A stretch of DNA of 9,432 bases from SAR324 cluster bacterium (GTDB lineage Bacteria > SAR324 > XYD2-FULL-50-16), in assembly GCA_002401295.1 (NCBI GenBank), contig NVSR01000148.1, positions 1-9,432 of the forward strand, read 5' to 3'. Within the stretch, counting starts at the first letter, position 1. Every line of letters starts with the position of its first letter. The position numbers and the translations under genes were made by a program. Positions 6,849 through 9,432 of the stretch are shown piece by piece. Under the pieces are notes generated by a model, which saw only the letters and a program-made list of their open reading frames with translations, did no database searches and was not told the origin of the DNA.

Positions 6849-6876
6849 ACTATATAGTTGATATAATTTCAATCAA
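6849..6876 (-). promoter_or_regulatory. Candidate sigma70 promoter overlapping a palindrome, upstream of flhA
   Basis: On the minus strand TTGATT (6876-6871) and TATAGT (6854-6849, 5 of 6 to consensus) are separated by 16 bases. The -10 lies inside a perfect 12-bp palindrome, AACTATATAGTT (6848-6859). An inverted repeat TTGAT-N9-ATCAA (6858-6876) overlaps the -35 and spacer. The arrangement could be a second flhA promoter with an operator. It could also be AT-rich DNA upstream of the sigma54 site that only resembles one. Confidence 0.35.
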
Positions 6877-6917
6877 ACAGGGAGGCCATAAAATACATTG
6901 AGTTACTTGATTTTATA

Positions 6918-7985
6918 TTATTTCTTTTTCTTCTTTGCTTTGTAAACAAAGGCCAGGATTTCAGCGATTGCCTTGTAGAATTCTTCGGGAACTCCTTCAC
7001 CAATCTCGACTTGAAAATAAATAGCTCGCGCCACGGCTGGGTTCTGATAAACAAGCACATCGTTTTCTTTGGCAATTTCTATCATACGCAAAGCGATATG
7101 ATCTACACCTTTGGCCATAATTTGAGGTGCATGCATTGTTTCTCGATCATATTTCATGGCAATTGCAAAATGAGTCGGGTTACTGATCACCACATCTGAT
7201 TCGGGAACTTCCTGCATCATCCTGCCTTGACTCATCTGTTGCTGAATCTGACGAATTTTACCTTTTAAAGCTGGATCTCCTTCTGATTGTTTATATTCGT
7301 CCTTGACCTCCTGTTTGGTCATCTTCAGTTTTTGCTCCAAATCCCAAATTTGAAACATGTAGTCAAAAACAGCCATCGTCAGCAGGGCAATAAAAAGGCG
7401 TAGCGTGAATCGCCCGATAATCTCCCCGGCAACAGCAAAGAGCGACTTGGGATCGACAGAGATCAGATTATGTATCTCCTCCAAGCTCTCCATAAAGGTA
7501 TAGTACCCGATATACCCGATTACCCCCATTTTGAATAAGGACTTGACTAGTTCTACCAGGGATTGCTTAGAAAAGATCCTACCTAATCCTTTGAAAGGAC
7601 TCATTTTTTCCAGCTTAGGCGTCAAAGGTTTGAAGGTGATATTAACACCTACCTGGACTACACTGGAAAAAACACCGATGATAACAACCGTACCAAAAAA
7701 AGGAAAGACAATGATCCCTGCAGGCTGCAGAAAACGCATGAGAAGCTGCTTGATCAAGGGAATATCCAGTTCCGCCCATTGGAGATTACGGAAACTGTCC
7801 GCCAAAAGGTCTGCCAGGGCCTTGACCATGGTTGATCCGGTAAAATAAAAAAGCAGTAAAAAACTACCTAGCAAGGCTGCCGAGGAAAGTTCCTTACTAT
7901 AAGCTACTTGTCCATCTTTACGGGCATCATCCCGCCGTTTTTGCGACGGGGATTCACTTTTTTCTCCAGAATCCGATTCTGCCAT
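6918..7985 (-). CDS. flhB: Flagellar export switch protein FlhB (355 aa)
   Basis: Export gate protein that switches the flagellar type III machine from rod/hook to filament substrates by autocleavage. The N-terminal half has about four membrane segments (roughly 36-53, 88-113, 145-163, 185-212) after a charged, Ser/Lys-rich cytoplasmic start. The basic linker around 216-250 leads to the cytoplasmic domain with the autocleavage motif NPTH at 269-272; cleavage falls between N269 and P270, the same number as in Salmonella. The conserved NPAVARAIY stretch is at 315-323. The protein ends in five lysines (351-355). Length is normal for the family, and no key residue is missing. It starts 3 bases after the fliR stop codon with no strong ribosome binding site, so translational coupling to fliR is likely. 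Confidence 0.97.
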   Translation of the reverse strand: MAESDSGEKSESPSQKRRDDARKDGQVAYSKELSSAALLGSFLLLFYFTGSTMVKALADLLADSFRNLQWAELDIPLIKQLLMRFLQPAGIIVFPFFGTVVIIGVFSSVVQVGVNITFKPLTPKLEKMSPFKGLGRIFSKQSLVELVKSLFKMGVIGYIGYYTFMESLEEIHNLISVDPKSLFAVAGEIIGRFTLRLFIALLTMAVFDYMFQIWDLEQKLKMTKQEVKDEYKQSEGDPALKGKIRQIQQQMSQGRMMQEVPESDVVISNPTHFAIAMKYDRETMHAPQIMAKGVDHIALRMIEIAKENDVLVYQNPAVARAIYFQVEIGEGVPEEFYKAIAEILAFVYKAKKKKK

Positions 7986-7988
7986 GAT

Positions 7989-8774
7989 TTATCTAGCCAT
8001 GAGTGCGAGAAAGTCTAGAATTTTAGGCCCGGTGGTGCCAAAGAGCTGCACCATAGCTCGTACCGTATAGGGCATTCCAAACCACAGTAAAATCAATCCC
8101 AAACCGATTGTAAAGGGAAATCCAACAACAAATATATTCATCTGTGGGATACTGCGCGCCATAAAGCCCAAAATGACATTGGCAAACAATAAGGCAACGA
8201 TCAAAGGCGCTCCTAATTGCAGACCAATGATAAAGAGGTCTGCCATCAAACGACTGAGGAAGTCGATTTTATTGGGCGAAAAAACAAAGCCACCCAAGGC
8301 CACTTTTTGGTAACTTAGCGCCAGGACCTCGAAAAAGATATGATGCCCATCCAGCACAACAAACAACAGAGTTGCTAAGACACCTTCAAAGGCAGCGATG
8401 ATGGATACTTGCACTTCAGTCTGAGGATCGACCACATTCGCGATACTAAATCCCATTTGAAAGCCAATCACAGTCCCTGCAAAATCAATGGAGGCGAACA
8501 TGATCTTTGGGACAACGCCTAAGAGTAAACCAATCATCAGTTCTCGTATGACGAGTAACAGATAATCCGCTGTGTTCAAGCGATCCAGTGCCAAATTTTG
8601 AGGTACTACGTGAAAAATAATAAGAGCACAAATCAGTGCCAGATAAATACGAACCGACGGTGGGATAGTATCGGCACTAATAATAGGCGCAGTGAGGAAG
8701 ATACCCGATACACGCAGTAGAACAAGAAAAAAAGTAAAATAAAGGTTGGGGTCAAAGGTAAGGATATTTGCCAT
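7989..8774 (-). CDS. fliR: Flagellar export gate protein FliR (261 aa)
   Basis: Inner-membrane protein that, with FliP and FliQ, forms the conical core of the flagellar export channel. Its length equals that of enterobacterial FliR. It is hydrophobic throughout. Family landmarks include RVSGIFLTAP (21-30), ELMIGLLLG (78-86), GFQMGFSIANVVDPQ (104-118), DGHH (142-145) and the most conserved block, LFANVILGFMARSIPQMNIF (196-215). The order fliR-flhB-flhA follows the usual export-gate order, but fliP and fliQ are not upstream; a dksA-like gene is. There is no good ribosome binding site close to the ATG (AGGA lies about 15 bases away), and no alternative start fits the conserved N-terminus better. 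Transcription probably reads through from dksA or starts in the 86-base gap. Confidence 0.96.
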   Translation of the reverse strand: MANILTFDPNLYFTFFLVLLRVSGIFLTAPIISADTIPPSVRIYLALICALIIFHVVPQNLALDRLNTADYLLLVIRELMIGLLLGVVPKIMFASIDFAGTVIGFQMGFSIANVVDPQTEVQVSIIAAFEGVLATLLFVVLDGHHIFFEVLALSYQKVALGGFVFSPNKIDFLSRLMADLFIIGLQLGAPLIVALLFANVILGFMARSIPQMNIFVVGFPFTIGLGLILLWFGMPYTVRAMVQLFGTTGPKILDFLALMAR

Positions 8775-8813
8775 GGGGTGCCAGTAATCCTATCTGACGA
8801 ATAGAGGAGGACA

Positions 8814-8842
8814 CCACCCGTAGCCCATTAACGGTCGGGTGG
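8814..8842 (-). terminator. Stem-loop between dksA and fliR
   Basis: CCACCCG (8814-8820) pairs perfectly with CGGGTGG (8836-8842), a GC-rich 7-bp stem with a 15-base loop, starting 18 bases past the dksA stop. On the minus strand the following bases (TGTCCTCCTCTATTC) are pyrimidine-rich but lack a T-run. It may act as a weak terminator that lets some transcription into fliR, or as an mRNA processing barrier. Confidence 0.4.
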
Positions 8843-8860
8843 AGAATAGAATATAAACTC

Positions 8861-9259
8861 TTAATAACCTTCAGTATCCATAGATTCCACATTTGGATTA
8901 GAAAGGTCTAAGGTTCCCTCACGCCCCTTGGTGCGCTCTTCTTCACTTTTGCATTCAATGCAAAGCTGAGTGAAGGGAAGGGCCATCAGGCGCTTTTTCC
9001 CTATCTGGACACCGCAATCTTCACAGAGTCCATATTCATCGTCATCGATCCGCTCTATGGCATGCTTGATTTGCTCCAACTTCTGTTGGTCACGCTCACC
9101 TAATAACTGATACAACTCCCGGTCACGTTCTTCAGTTGCATGGTCAATATTATCACCAATGTCATTAGTAACTGCACTGGCGGACTTGCTCCGGTCCTGT
9201 TGGATTTCAGCGATAATCGCCTTTTGCATTTCCAACAACTTCTCTTTGATCTCTTTCAT
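8861..9259 (-). CDS. DksA/TraR-family zinc-finger transcription factor (132 aa)
   Basis: Likely binds RNA polymerase in the secondary channel and tunes promoter output, as DksA does with ppGpp. A helical N-terminus (about 1-30 and 42-72) would form the coiled-coil hairpin. At its tip D36-N-I-D39-H-A41 matches the DPVDRA acidic tip of E. coli DksA (D71, D74, A76). The four-cysteine zinc finger is complete: C79, C82, C100, C103 (CxxC-x17-CxxC), in the typical context YGLCEDCG and LCIECK. It is shorter than E. coli DksA (151 aa), mainly at the N-terminus, so I leave the symbol empty; it may be a DksA orthologue or one of several paralogues. The ATG is preceded closely by AGAGAG; M11 is an alternative start. 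It precedes fliR on the same strand. Ordinary stress or ribosomal regulation is as likely as a flagellar role. Confidence 0.9.
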   Translation of the reverse strand: MKEIKEKLLEMQKAIIAEIQQDRSKSASAVTNDIGDNIDHATEERDRELYQLLGERDQQKLEQIKHAIERIDDDEYGLCEDCGVQIGKKRLMALPFTQLCIECKSEEERTKGREGTLDLSNPNVESMDTEGY

Positions 9260-9361
9260 CTCTCTATTAGCTAGGTGATTGTTGAATTATCGTAAAGCTA
9301 AATTATTTTTGATATCATACAACTAAGAATATTTTGATCGAAACTAATCTTTAGGCGCTGG

Positions 9362-9389
9362 ATTATATAGGAACCTCCTAAAAAAGCAA
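9362..9389 (-). promoter_or_regulatory. sigma70-type promoter for dksA
   Basis: On the minus strand TTGCTT (9389-9384) and a perfect TATAAT (9367-9362) are 16 bases apart. Runs of six or seven A on that strand (9398-9393 and 9411-9405, centres about 12 bases apart) lie just upstream of the -35, like an UP element. Transcription would start near 9355, leaving a leader of about 95 bases before the dksA ATG. This is the clearest promoter in the window. Confidence 0.55.
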
Positions 9390-9432
9390 TGATTTTTTCA
9401 AACCTTTTTTTATCCAGAAAATAGCCCTTTTT

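Noticed and set aside
8760..8780. TGGCAC on the minus strand just before the fliR start, resembling a sigma54 -24 element
   Set aside because: The downstream GC falls 9 rather than 10 bases after GG, and a start there would lie inside the fliR coding region.
9374..9379. Perfect AGGAGG on the minus strand upstream of dksA
   Set aside because: It falls in the promoter spacer between -35 and -10, so it would not be transcribed from that promoter, and no start codon follows at a suitable distance.

Overview
The window looks like a chromosomal segment of a flagellated Gram-negative bacterium of moderate GC. The Gram-negative call rests on an RNase E-type enzyme with a long disordered tail, a DksA-like factor, a protein with a signal peptide and an outer-membrane-like C-terminus, and flagellar export genes. 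A proteobacterial or deltaproteobacteria-like lineage (possibly the SAR324/Lambdaproteobacteria type) fits, but that placement is impression rather than measurement. Nothing points to a phage, plasmid, insertion sequence, CRISPR array, tRNA or rRNA.

Layout: positions 1-333 are a non-coding leader with a stem-loop, a direct repeat and possible promoter elements. The plus strand then carries rne (RNase E, 334-3027), a strong hairpin terminator, and an exported protein of unknown function (3227-4450). The latter joins a CsgG/TolB-N-like domain to an SH3-like domain, which recalls the flagellar H-ring protein FlgT. A short convergent gap with two inverted repeats follows. The minus strand, read from the right end, carries a DksA/TraR zinc-finger regulator (9259-8861) behind a clear sigma70-type promoter, then fliR (8774-7989), flhB (7985-6918) and flhA (6645-4555).

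FliR, FlhB and FlhA are three of the five membrane components of the flagellar type III export gate. FliP and FliQ, often encoded just upstream of fliR, are not here; dksA occupies that position. fliR and flhB are separated by 3 bases and are probably translationally coupled. flhA is set apart by 272 bases. That gap holds a good GG-N10-GC match to a sigma54 promoter, an overlapping sigma70-like promoter with a 12-bp palindrome, and a stem-loop in the predicted flhA leader, so flhA probably has its own control.

Most of the window is recognisable housekeeping and flagellar machinery. The parts that deserve a second look are the RNase E tail (18-bp tandem repeats, a folded-looking island and a histone H1-like basic end), the uncharacterised exported protein, the flhB-flhA gap, and the linkage of a DksA-like gene to the export gate.
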